Assembly: GCA_946055515.1 (NCBI GenBank)
Contig: CAMGGA010000002.1
Span: forward strand, 1 to 46,791
Reading direction: 5' to 3'
Length of the DNA: 46,791 bases
DNA from: an uncultured Bacteroidales bacterium
GTDB lineage: Bacteria; Bacteroidota; Bacteroidia; Bacteroidales; Bacteroidaceae
Shown here: positions 28,101 through 37,975 of the stretch, in pieces
How the letters are laid out: every line of letters starts with the position of its first letter
How positions within the stretch are numbered: the stretch's first letter is position 1
Notes under the pieces: model-generated
The model's database searches: none
The model's input: only the letters and a program-made list of their open reading frames with translations
What the model was told of the DNA's origin: nothing
Position numbers and translations under genes: made by a program

Positions 28101-31100
28101 CAACTGGACCGATGCAGGTGGTTTGCAATACACCTACCTCTCCGCTTACATCGACCTCAACAACGACGGCGAGTTTAACCTCACCGACGAACTCCTTGCC
28201 GTGAAGGGTTCGCACAACGCAACAAGTTCTGCTCCTTGCAGCGGTCCGCTCCAGATAACCCTGCCCTTCGACACGCCCGAAGGCCTGACCCATATCCGAC
28301 TCCGCTTCGACGGTGCCTGGAAGACGGGCTACGACGCCACAACGGGTGCTTTCGACGCCAAGGCTACAGCCAACCGCATGGTCTACGACATTCTGGTGAA
28401 CGTGGAGAAACCTGCCAAGAAGGCTGTCACCGTTTCGGTTGTCAGCGGCAACACTGACCGCGGTACAGTAGACGCTAACGGACAGCCCTATACCCACACT
28501 TATCCCGTAGGTGAACAGGTAATTCTCCGTGCCTATCCCAAGGAAGGCTACAAGATTGACTATTGGCAGGACCAGTACGGCCGCAAGCTCCCTAGCTCCT
28601 GGATGGAAGAGAACATGATTAAGTTCGCCCCCTACGACAACGCCACCATCTCGGCCGTCTTCGCCCCCTCGACCGTGCTGACCTACAACGACTGGACGTT
28701 TGGCTACGAACTCATCAACGACAAAATCTTCATTACCACCGTGGACAAGCAGGGTTCGAGCGACCTGGACCTCACGCAAACGAATGCGCTCGGAAAGGAG
28801 TTGATGGGCATCAGCCCCGCCACGTTTCCCAACTTGCTTGGTCTCACTTCGCTGAAGCTCCCCGCCTCCTGTACGAGCCTCGACAACTACGTGAACACGT
28901 CAATCGTGGGTGCTGGTTCTCAAAGTGCCCAGATTGTCCCTGAGACAGCCATCCCGGGCACGAAGCCCTGGACGCTTACCCTCAGTGCCACCACAGACGG
29001 TAGCGCGTTCAACGAGTGGGGTTCTGCCCTGCTCGCCACGGGAACCAACTCTTTCGCCAACGATTACACGGGCGGCTTCCAGCTCTACTGGGCCAAGGCA
29101 GGAAAACTCACGGCCAAGGTGAACGGAAGCACAGAAAACAAGTTCACTACCGCTGCCGCGTCGAAGTTTGTCATCACGATGGACTTTGACGGTGCGGGCA
29201 AGCTCAGCCTGACCCTCCAGTCCGACGACAAAGCCCCCGAAACCAAGACCTTCACGGGAGTATCCTTCAAGGACATCACCACGCTTTCCCACTCCCTCCC
29301 CGTGGGCATCAACATCACCTCGCTCTTCATCAGCGACCCCACGCTCCACAGCCTGCCCTTCAAGGGTTGCAAGGACCTCACGAAGTTCGACGTGGAAGCC
29401 GGCAACAAGGTATTTACCGCTTCCGATGACAACCTCTGCGCTGCAACTGACGGCAACCTTCTGGCTTATCCCGAAGGCAAACTCTTCTGCCGCGCCTACG
29501 TGCTGGAGAACGCCAACACGGGCAACGTTGTCACGAGCAACCCGCCCGCAGACCGGGAAGGAATCATCGTTGCGACCAACGACAACAATGCCGAGCGCAG
29601 AGTGTCCACGGCTACGGAAACTACAGCTGCTTCCCTCTTCCGCCTTGCAAAGTCGGACGAGAAGCAATGCCTCTACCACTTCAACTCCGGCGGCTTCTTC
29701 GGCGGCAAAGCTGGCGGTGGCGGCAATGGCCAGCAGATTGAAATGCTTGCACTTGCCCAGTGGGCCGGGGACTACACGCTGACACAGAGCGCACCGTTCT
29801 CCAACGAACTCATCGCTCCCGTGACGCTGAGCTGCGCCGACCTGTGGATGGCCGACAAAGACGGCAAGTTCATCCTCTCCAACGAAGCCCCTGCAGCAGG
29901 CAATGCCTCGCAGTGGAAGCTCAAGGAAGCCAAAAGCCTCAACGTGACCGTGGGCAGCAGCTTCTGGACCGATTTTGCCTTCCCCGTAAATGTAGTGCTC
30001 CCCGAAGTGAGCGGCGTAGCATTCTACAAGACTGTCAGTGTTTACTCCGACCACCTCACCCTCGAACCCATCCCTGCAGGTTCAGTGGTAGCGGCCGGCG
30101 AAGGCATCATTGTCTATGCCGAACAGCCCCAGACAATCAGCCTCCCCATCACCTACGCAACGGCCATGACTGCAAGAGCAACCAACTGGCTCGCGGGTGC
30201 AACGGCACGCCGCACGGGTTTCTCGGCTGGCGACAACTACCTTCTCACGACGACAAACGGCGTGGCATATTCCTCCAGCACCGAAACTGAAGTGCAGGCC
30301 AACCGCGCCTATTTCCCCACCAGTGATCTTGCGGGCATCGTATTGGAAGGCTCGCTCAGCCTTTTGGATAAGACCGTGAACGACAAAACGGGACTCGTCT
30401 ATAAGAAAATCACGCAACCCAGCGAACTCGTGGACGGTGCTTCCTACGTGCTCCTCAGCGAAGCCCAGAGCCTGATGCTTCAGGATGTTGCCGACGGCAA
30501 GGGCAAGTCAGCCTCAGCCTTCCTTTCAGCCAACCTGCTTGCCCCGAAAACCTTGCAGCCTCTTGAGTTCGTACTGGAGAAAGGTGCTTCCTACTGTCAG
30601 TTGAGAGCCGGTGAAAGCAGCTACTTCCGCGCCAACGCCTCTGCCCCCGCACAACTCTCGCTGGGCGAAAGCGGCGCAGAGAGCCAGTGGACCCTCAGCT
30701 TCGATGCAACAGGCAACGCACTGTTGCAGTGCGACCAAGCCCCCGCGCGCTATGTGGCAGTAAACTCGGCCGACAATCAGTTCGGCAATTTCGAACAAGC
30801 CTCCTACGGCACCGACTCCTACAAGGCAGTCCAGCTCTACCAAAAAGTCTACAACATCTACTTCGCCAACGAGCTGAACGGCCTGGCCACGCTCTACAAC
30901 GCCAATGCCGCCTACACGATGCCCTCGGGCGTGAAGGGCTACATGGTAACCGATGCCCCCACCACAGGCACCGTTACTACGGCGAAAGCCTACGAAGCCG
31001 GAGAAATCGTTCCCCAAGGCACAGCGCTCCTGCTCCAAGGCACGGCAGGTCACAGCTACGCTCCTGCCACCGTCCTTTCGGCCAAGAGCGTGAACTTCAC

Positions 31101-31449
31101 CAACTGGCTCTATGGCCAGCGCACAGCCGTAGGCATGACCAGCGTGGACGGTGACAACTACTACTACAAGCTCTCCGTAGACAACACCATGAACAACCCC
31201 GGCTTCTATTGGGGAGCCGAGGGCGGTGCAGCCTTCGTGATGAAGAATTCCAACACCGCCTACCTCGCCGTGCCGAAGTCCTACAGTCCCTCCGCCGTCA
31301 TGCTCTTCGACCTCACCACTTCCATCCGTGATGCGATTGAGGCAGCCGGTGCTGCAGGCCAGCCTGTCTACGACCTCTCGGGCCGTCGCGTGGCAAAACC
31401 TGCCAAAGGCATCTACATCCAAAACGGCCGCAAGGTTATCTTCGACTAA
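25156..31449 (+). CDS. Secreted multidomain GH89-like alpha-N-acetylglucosaminidase
   Basis: 2097 aa; signal peptide; NAGLU-like region ([69 protein letters not shown]); InlB/Bacterial_repeat-like [19 protein letters not shown]; GEVED-like [18 protein letters not shown]; LRR-like pieces; C-terminal [27 protein letters not shown]. Confidence 0.92.
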   Translation: [2097 protein letters not shown]

Positions 31450-31486
31450 AGGAAAAGGGGTAACCATTTCCCACACACAGACAGAA

Positions 31487-31533
31487 TCGCCAGGCAAGAG
31501 AAGTCAAAAGCTCTGCCTGGCGAGCTTTTTTTA
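31487..31533 (+). terminator. Rho-independent terminator after the GH89 gene
   Basis: TCGCCAGGCA-AGAGAAGTCAAAAGCTC-TGCCTGGCGA followed by GCTTTTTTTA. Confidence 0.85.
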
Positions 31534-31580
31534 TGGAGGAAAACACTAATTTTGCCTCCCAATTCACAAGACCTTCATCC

Positions 31581-32276
31581 ATGCAACCCAACACAACCCA
31601 CCCGCAAAGTTCCGTCAAAGCCTTCGTGTTCGACCTCGACGGCACCCTCCTCGACACCCTCACCGACCTCGCTGCCAGCGTAAACCACGCCCTCCAGCTT
31701 CATGGCCTGCCCCCACGCAGCCGCCAGGAAGTGCGGCGCTTTCTGGGCAACGGCGTGCGCAACCTTATGCTCCTGTCCGTAGAAGGCCGCCTCAGCGAAG
31801 CCGAATTTGAGCAAGCCCTCAGCGACTTCCGCCAGCACTACGGCATCCACTGCATGGACGCTACCCAGCCCTTTCCCGGCATCATGGAACTGCTCGAAGC
31901 CCTCCACAGCCGCCACATACCCATGGCCATTGTCTCCAACAAGCTCCAGTCGGCCGTGACCGAACTCAACCGCCACTTCTTCTCCCGCTACATCTCCACC
32001 GCCGTGGGCGAAAGCGAGACCGTGCGACGCAAGCCACGCCCCGATGCCGTGTTGCAAGCCCTGAAAGAAATGGGCGTCGAACCTCACGAGGCTGTCTACG
32101 TGGGCGACTCCGAGGTAGATTGGGAAACGGCACAGAATGCCCACACCCGCGTAGCCTTAGTCCTCTGGGGCTTCCGCGACGAAGACCAGCTGCGCCAGTT
32201 GCCTGCCACGGATTGCTTCGCGTCCCAGCCTGCCGACCTCCTCCACACATTTATCAAGGAAAGGGTAGGGGAGTAG
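31581..32276 (+). CDS. gph: HAD-family phosphatase, phosphoglycolate phosphatase-like
   Basis: FVFDLDGTLLDTLTDLAASVNHAL, IVSNKLQ, RKPRPDAVLQALKEMGVEPHEAVYVGDSEVDWETAQNAH. Start at 31581 preferred because the ATG at 31533 abuts the terminator T tract. Confidence 0.88.
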   Translation: MQPNTTHPQSSVKAFVFDLDGTLLDTLTDLAASVNHALQLHGLPPRSRQEVRRFLGNGVRNLMLLSVEGRLSEAEFEQALSDFRQHYGIHCMDATQPFPGIMELLEALHSRHIPMAIVSNKLQSAVTELNRHFFSRYISTAVGESETVRRKPRPDAVLQALKEMGVEPHEAVYVGDSEVDWETAQNAHTRVALVLWGFRDEDQLRQLPATDCFASQPADLLHTFIKERVGE

Positions 32277-32456
32277 CCCCCGACAACCCTCCCTTCGGGG
32301 AATGCCACCCCCCCGGGAGTTCCCCACCATCTTCCCCGTCAGTCTATGCCTAATCCCCCTTGATAGCTAACTGCATATTTTCAGATATTCAGTTTGCAAA
32401 GCGGGGCACTACGCAGCAGCGCCAAGGCCCAAAGCATAAAAACTTTTATCTTTCTA

Positions 32457-32487
32457 TTTGGATTTCAGCAAGGAAACAGTATCTTTG
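32457..32487 (+). promoter_or_regulatory. Bacteroidetes promoter for the glgA-glgP genes
   Basis: TTTG-N19-TATCTTTG, full consensus match, about 20 bp before the glgA ATG at 32509. Confidence 0.75.
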
Positions 32488-32508
32488 CGGCGAATTTTAG
32501 CGCTTTTT

Positions 32509-34161
32509 ATGAAAACTGAACTCAAAACTCCCGACTTCATCTTTGAAACCAGTTGGGAAGTATGCAACAAGGTTGGAGGCATCTACACCGTGCTTTCTTC
32601 CCGAGCAAAGACACTTAAAGCTAACTACGGCGACCAACTCGTTTTTATCGGTCCCGATTTGAAACAACCGACAGCCAATATTGACTTTCGCGAAGAAAGC
32701 AAGCTGCTCGCTCCTTGGAAAAAAGCAGCCAAGAAGGCCGGAATCGACTGCCGCATTGGCCGCTGGATGGTACCCGGCGAACCCGTAGCCGTTCTCGTTG
32801 ATTTTTCTCCCCTCTTTCAGGATAAGAATTCCATTTACGCCCAAGCCTGGGAACTCTTTCAGGTTGATTCCATCCGTGCCTACGGCGACTACGACGAAGC
32901 CTCCATGTTCTCCGTCGCAGCCGGCCGCTTCGTCGAGGCTGTGGTAAAAGACTGCCTCAAGCCCACGGCGAAAGTCATCTATCAGGCCCACGAGTGGATG
33001 TCGGGCCTCGGCATGCTTTTCCTCAAGCACAACCAGCCGCAGGTTTCCACCATCTTCACGACCCATGCCACCAGCATCGGCCGTTCCATTGCGGGCAACA
33101 ACAAGGAGCTCTATGCCTACTTCGACGGTTACAACGGTGACATCATGGCCCAGGAGCTTCACATGGATGCCAAGCACAGCATCGAGAAGCAGAGCGCGCT
33201 CCAGTCCGACTGCTTCACCACGGTGAGCCGCTTCACCGACCGCGAGTGCAAGCAACTTCTCGACAAACCCGCCGACGTAGTGCTGCCCAACGGTTTTGAG
33301 AACGATTTCGTTCCCAAGGGCGGCCAGTTCACCTCGGTGCGCCGCAAGGCCCGCCGCCGCATCCTCGACGTGGCCACCGCCCTCACGGGTGACCGTTTGC
33401 CCGACGACACGCTCATCGTTTCGACCAGCGGCCGCAACGACTACCGCTGCAAGGGCTTCGACGTATTCCTCGAAACCATGGCCCAGCTGAAGGCCCAGTT
33501 GGCCGAAAGCCCCTCCGAAGCCCGCGTCCTGGCGCTCATCGAAGTCCCCTGCTGGCTCAAGGGACCGCGTGCCGACCTCCAGCGCGCCCTTGCCGAAGGT
33601 GTGAAGAACGTGGCAGCCCCCCTGCCCAATCCCATCATCACGCACGACCTGTGGAACCTCGACGAAGACCGCATCGTGCGCCAGATGTGGCAGCTCGGCT
33701 TGAACAACCTGCCCACCGACAAGGTGAAGGTCATCCTCGTGCCCTGCTACCTCGAAGGCAAGGACGGCATCTTCGACATGCCCTACTACCACCTCCTCGC
33801 AGCCAACGACCTTGCCCTATACCCCTCCTACTACGAGCCCTGGGGCTACACTCCGCTCGAGAGCTGCGCCTTCCACACCCCCTGTGTGACCACCGACCTC
33901 AGCGGTTTCGGACAGTGGGTAAACGAAGTGCTCGGCCACGAAGGCGCGCTCAGCGACGGCGTGAAGGTCATCCACCGCACAGACGGCAACTTCTTTGAGG
34001 TCTCCGCCGAAATGTGTGCCACCATCCGCACCATGCTGGACATGACGGCCAAAGAGCGCACGGCAGCGCGCAACAACGCCGCCCGCCTCGCCGACAAGGC
34101 ACAGTGGAAAAATTTCATCAAATACTACTACGAAGCCTACGACTTCGCACTCAGCCGATAG
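32509..34161 (+). CDS. glgA: Glycogen synthase, GT3 (eukaryote-like) type
   Basis: MKTELKTPDFIFETSWEVCNKVGGIYTVLSSRAKTL...IGPDL; ATSIGRSIAGNN; YPSYYEPWGYTPLESCAFHTPCVTTDLSGFG. Confidence 0.93.
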   Translation: MKTELKTPDFIFETSWEVCNKVGGIYTVLSSRAKTLKANYGDQLVFIGPDLKQPTANIDFREESKLLAPWKKAAKKAGIDCRIGRWMVPGEPVAVLVDFSPLFQDKNSIYAQAWELFQVDSIRAYGDYDEASMFSVAAGRFVEAVVKDCLKPTAKVIYQAHEWMSGLGMLFLKHNQPQVSTIFTTHATSIGRSIAGNNKELYAYFDGYNGDIMAQELHMDAKHSIEKQSALQSDCFTTVSRFTDRECKQLLDKPADVVLPNGFENDFVPKGGQFTSVRRKARRRILDVATALTGDRLPDDTLIVSTSGRNDYRCKGFDVFLETMAQLKAQLAESPSEARVLALIEVPCWLKGPRADLQRALAEGVKNVAAPLPNPIITHDLWNLDEDRIVRQMWQLGLNNLPTDKVKVILVPCYLEGKDGIFDMPYYHLLAANDLALYPSYYEPWGYTPLESCAFHTPCVTTDLSGFGQWVNEVLGHEGALSDGVKVIHRTDGNFFEVSAEMCATIRTMLDMTAKERTAARNNAARLADKAQWKNFIKYYYEAYDFALSR

Positions 34162-34245
34162 CCCTGCTCCCGCACCTTCCCCGAGGAGCGGCGCAAGCGC
34201 TTCAACGCACAGGAACACATTCAACATTCACTTATATCCAAATCA

Positions 34246-36876
34246 ATGAATATTAAAATCAGCAACTCAAACCAGCCTACCTGGAAAGTGGTAAACGTGA
34301 AAAGCCACATTCCCGAGGCATTGAAAAAGTTGGACGAGCTGGCCCACAACCTTTGGTGGTCATGGAACACTGAAGCCCGCGACCTCTTTGCCAGTCTCGA
34401 CGAAGAACTCTGGCGCAAGGTCCGCCGCAACCCAATCGAACTCCTCCGCAGCATCGATTACGACCGCCTGAAGGAGCTCTCGAAGGACCCCGAGACCATT
34501 GCCCGCATGGACCGCGTGTACGGCGAATTCCGCAAGTACATGGACGTCAAGCCCAACCCCAAGCGTGCCTCGGTAGCCTACTTCTGCATGGAGTACGGTT
34601 TGAGCCACGTGTTGAAAATCTACTCCGGCGGTCTTGGCATTCTCGCCGGTGACTACCTGAAGGAAGCTTCTGACAGCAACGTAGACATGGTTGCCGTTGG
34701 TTTCCTCTACCGCTTCGGCTACTTCACCCAGACGCTCTCGATGGATGGCCAGCAGATTGCCAACTACGAGCCGCAGGACTTCGACAGCCTCCCCATCGAG
34801 CGCGTGCTTGACAAGGACGGCAACCAGGTTGTTGTGGACGTTCCCTATCCCAACTTCACGGTACACACCACGCTCTGGCGTGCCAATGTGGGCCGCATCT
34901 CCCTTTACCTCCTCGACACGGACAACGAGATGAACTCCGAGTTCGACCGCCGCATCACCCACTCGCTCTACGGTGGCGACTGGGAAAACCGCATCAAGCA
35001 GGAGTACCTCCTGGGTATCGGTGGTATGCTCGCCCTCAAGCAGCTCGGCATCGAAAAGGAAATCTACCACTGCAACGAAGGCCACGCTGCCCTCTGCAAC
35101 GTACAGCGCTTGGTTGACTACGTGGAGAGCGGTCTGAACTTCAACGAAGCCCTCGAGCTCGTTCGCGCTTCTTCGCTCTACACGGTACACACCCCCGTAC
35201 CTGCCGGTCACGACTACTTCGATGAAGGTCTCTTCAACAAGTATATGAACCAGTTCCCCGCCCGCCTCGGCATCAGCTGGGAAGACTTCATGGGCCTCGG
35301 CCGCACCAACCCCGAAGACAAGGGCGAGAAGTTCTGTATGTCCACCTTCCTCTGCAAGACCTGTCAGGAAGTGAACGGCGTGAGCTGGCTCCACGGCCGC
35401 GTAAGCCAGCAGATGTTCAAGGGCATCTGGCCGGGCTACATGCCTTCTGCCGAGCGTCCCAACCACGCTGAGCGCGACCACGAAGAGTGGGCACGCATCT
35501 ACAATCCCCATCCCGAAGAAAGCCACGTTGGCTATGTGACCAACGGTGTACACCTCCCCACCTGGTGTGCCAAGGAATGGCAGTCTGTCTATGCCAAGTA
35601 CCTCGGCAAGGAATACCTCGCCGACCAGAGCAACGAAGCCATCTGGGAAAAGATCAAGCAGGTGCCCGACGAAGTCATCTGGAACACCCGCGTGAAGCTG
35701 AAGAACAAGCTCATCGACTACATCCGCGCCCGCTTCCGTGAGAACTGGCTCCGCAACCAGGGTGACCCCTCGCTCGTAGTGAGCCTTCTCGACAAAATCA
35801 ACCCCAACGCACTGCTCATCGGCTTTGCCCGCCGCTTCGCCACCTACAAGCGTGCACACCTGCTCTTCTCCGACCTCGACCGTCTGTCGAAGATCGTGAA
35901 CAACCCTGACTACCCCGTGCAGTTCCTCTTCGCCGGCAAGGCACACCCCGCCGACGGTGCAGGCCAGGGTCTCATCAAGAAGATCTACGACATCTCCCAG
36001 CGTCCCGAGTTCATGGGCAAGATTCTCTTCCTCGACAACTACGACATGCAGCTCGCACGCCGTCTCGTTTCGGGTGTAGATATCTGGATGAACACGCCGA
36101 CCCGTCCGCTCGAGGCATCCGGTACGTCTGGTGAAAAGGCACTCATGAACGGTGTCGTGAACCTCAGCGTACTTGACGGCTGGTGGTACGAAGGCTACCG
36201 CGAAGGCGCAGGCTGGGCACTCACCGACCGCCGCACCTACCAGAACCAGGAACATCAGGACAAGCTCGACGCTTCGACCATCTACTCCATGCTCGAGCAG
36301 GAAATCATTCCTCTCTACTACGCCCGCAACCGCAAGGGCTACAGCGAGAACTGGGTGCGCACGGTGAAGAACTCCATCGCACACATCGCCCCCAACTACA
36401 CGATGAAGCGCCAGCTCGACGACTACTACGACCGCTTCTACAACCCCGAAGCAGCCCGCTTCAAGCAGCTCGCTGCCAAGGACGGCGAACTCGCCAAGCA
36501 GATTGCCGCCTGGAAGGAAAGCGTGGCACAGCGCTGGGACAGCATCCGCGTCGTAAGCAGCGAACGCAGCGAAAACCTCCTCACCGGTTCGCTCGTGAGC
36601 GGTAAGGAATTCACCGTTCGCCACGTCATCGACGAACAGGGTCTCGAAGACGCCATCGGCATTGACCTCGTAGTCATGAGCGGTTCCGAAGGCAACGAGT
36701 CTATCCACGAAATTCACCCCATGAACGTCGTAGGTCACGAAGGCAACCTCTACACCTTCGAGCTCACCGCGAGCATCGACCTCGCCGGTTCCTACAAGGT
36801 GGCTTACCGCATGTACCCGAAGAATGCACTCCTGCCCAACCGTCAGGACTTCTGCTACGTACGTTGGTTCGTGTAG
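34246..36876 (+). CDS. glgP: Alpha-glucan (glycogen) phosphorylase
   Basis: 876 aa; [109 protein letters not shown]. Confidence 0.95.
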   Translation: MNIKISNSNQPTWKVVNVKSHIPEALKKLDELAHNLWWSWNTEARDLFASLDEELWRKVRRNPIELLRSIDYDRLKELSKDPETIARMDRVYGEFRKYMDVKPNPKRASVAYFCMEYGLSHVLKIYSGGLGILAGDYLKEASDSNVDMVAVGFLYRFGYFTQTLSMDGQQIANYEPQDFDSLPIERVLDKDGNQVVVDVPYPNFTVHTTLWRANVGRISLYLLDTDNEMNSEFDRRITHSLYGGDWENRIKQEYLLGIGGMLALKQLGIEKEIYHCNEGHAALCNVQRLVDYVESGLNFNEALELVRASSLYTVHTPVPAGHDYFDEGLFNKYMNQFPARLGISWEDFMGLGRTNPEDKGEKFCMSTFLCKTCQEVNGVSWLHGRVSQQMFKGIWPGYMPSAERPNHAERDHEEWARIYNPHPEESHVGYVTNGVHLPTWCAKEWQSVYAKYLGKEYLADQSNEAIWEKIKQVPDEVIWNTRVKLKNKLIDYIRARFRENWLRNQGDPSLVVSLLDKINPNALLIGFARRFATYKRAHLLFSDLDRLSKIVNNPDYPVQFLFAGKAHPADGAGQGLIKKIYDISQRPEFMGKILFLDNYDMQLARRLVSGVDIWMNTPTRPLEASGTSGEKALMNGVVNLSVLDGWWYEGYREGAGWALTDRRTYQNQEHQDKLDASTIYSMLEQEIIPLYYARNRKGYSENWVRTVKNSIAHIAPNYTMKRQLDDYYDRFYNPEAARFKQLAAKDGELAKQIAAWKESVAQRWDSIRVVSSERSENLLTGSLVSGKEFTVRHVIDEQGLEDAIGIDLVVMSGSEGNESIHEIHPMNVVGHEGNLYTFELTASIDLAGSYKVAYRMYPKNALLPNRQDFCYVRWFV

Positions 36877-36905
36877 TCTGAACCCTATTTTCTACAACCC
36901 ACAAG

Positions 36906-36956
36906 GCGGGCTGTTCACCCTTTCCGGGGGCGAACAGCCCGCTTTCTGTATTTTTT
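36906..36956 (+). terminator. Rho-independent terminator after glgP
   Basis: GCGGGCTGTTC...GAACAGCCCGC, then a T-rich stretch ending TTTTTT. Confidence 0.85.
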
Positions 36957-37201
36957 AGCAGATAGGAAGCTCACGACAAAAGAGAATGTTGTACTTTTGT
37001 TCCGTGGGGAAATCACCCCTCGATTTGAAAGAAAGCGCAAGGGGGCATTCGTTCAACAAGGAGCACCGGAGGGCCGACTTCCAGCCCATAGCCCCGGTGG
37101 ATGCCCCGGGTTGCCCCGGATGTTGCACAATGAGCCCCGCAAGAAGAGTGCCCCCATGCGTTCCAACCATTGCACATTATTCATTATACATTATACATTT
37201 C

Positions 37202-37792
37202 ATGAAGAAGTACCTTTTTCTCCTCTTCGCGCTTGTCCTGTTGCCCCTCGCTTCCCCCGCGCAGAAACAGGTCGACGCCCGCTATGCCGCAGGGGCAGTG
37301 CCCGTAGTAGACGGCTTCGTAAAGTTTGAACAACAAGTGTCCGCCCCCGGGCGTTCCAAGGCCGACATTTGCGAGGCGCTGAAGCAGTACGTCCAGACAC
37401 ACCTTGTGGAAGGTCCCGAACAGCTCCCCGTGGCGCGCATCACCGAGTTCGATCCGGCCGCAGGCGTCTTGGCCGCCAGCATCGGCGAATACATGTATTT
37501 CAAGCGCACCAACTGGCAGACCCACCGCGTGCGCTTCTACTACCAGCTCGTGGTCGAAGCCACCGACGGTTCCGCCCGCGTTTCGCTCCGCAACCTCCAC
37601 TACAGCTACGACCCCGAGGTGACCGACGGCGACTTCGCCGATGACCGCCGCGCCGAAGACTGGATTACCGACGAGCAGGCACTCACGAAGAACGGCAAGA
37701 AGCTCGCCCGCATCAGCGGCAAGTTCCGTACCCACACCATCGACCGCAAGGACCAGCTCTTCTCGGAAATCGAGAAAGCCCTCGCCCAATAA
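37202..37792 (+). CDS. DUF4468-like secreted protein
   Basis: From MKKYLFLLFALVLLPLASPAQ (signal peptide); VPVVDGFVKFEQQVSAPGRSKADICEALKQYV...RVRFYYQLVVEATDGSARVSLRNLHYSYD. Confidence 0.82.
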   Translation: MKKYLFLLFALVLLPLASPAQKQVDARYAAGAVPVVDGFVKFEQQVSAPGRSKADICEALKQYVQTHLVEGPEQLPVARITEFDPAAGVLAASIGEYMYFKRTNWQTHRVRFYYQLVVEATDGSARVSLRNLHYSYDPEVTDGDFADDRRAEDWITDEQALTKNGKKLARISGKFRTHTIDRKDQLFSEIEKALAQ

Positions 37793-37819
37793 CCCGAACT
37801 GCTTTTATATGACCAAACG

Positions 37820-37885
37820 ATCTGCCCGTCCACGGTGACTTTCTTCTTGCAGAAAGACCACCGCGGACGGGCAGATGTTTTTTCT
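37820..37885 (+). terminator. Rho-independent terminator after the DUF4468-like gene
   Basis: ATCTGCCCGTCC...GGACGGGCAGAT followed by GTTTTTTC; inner arms CCACGGTG/CACCGCGG and CTTTC/GAAAG. Confidence 0.85.
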
Positions 37886-37975
37886 ATTTGTGGGAGCAAG
37901 AGGGCTGGAGCTTGCGCTCGACATGAGGAGATTGTGTTTGCGGCTCTTCGCACTGTAGCATGGGGAAAGCGTTTG

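Noticed and set aside
34360-36738. 792-aa minus-strand ORF opposite glgP
   Set aside because: Antisense shadow produced by biased codon use in glgP; glgP motifs are unambiguous. Same verdict for 32497-33792, 26944-28779, 25189-26871 and 23555-24982 minus.
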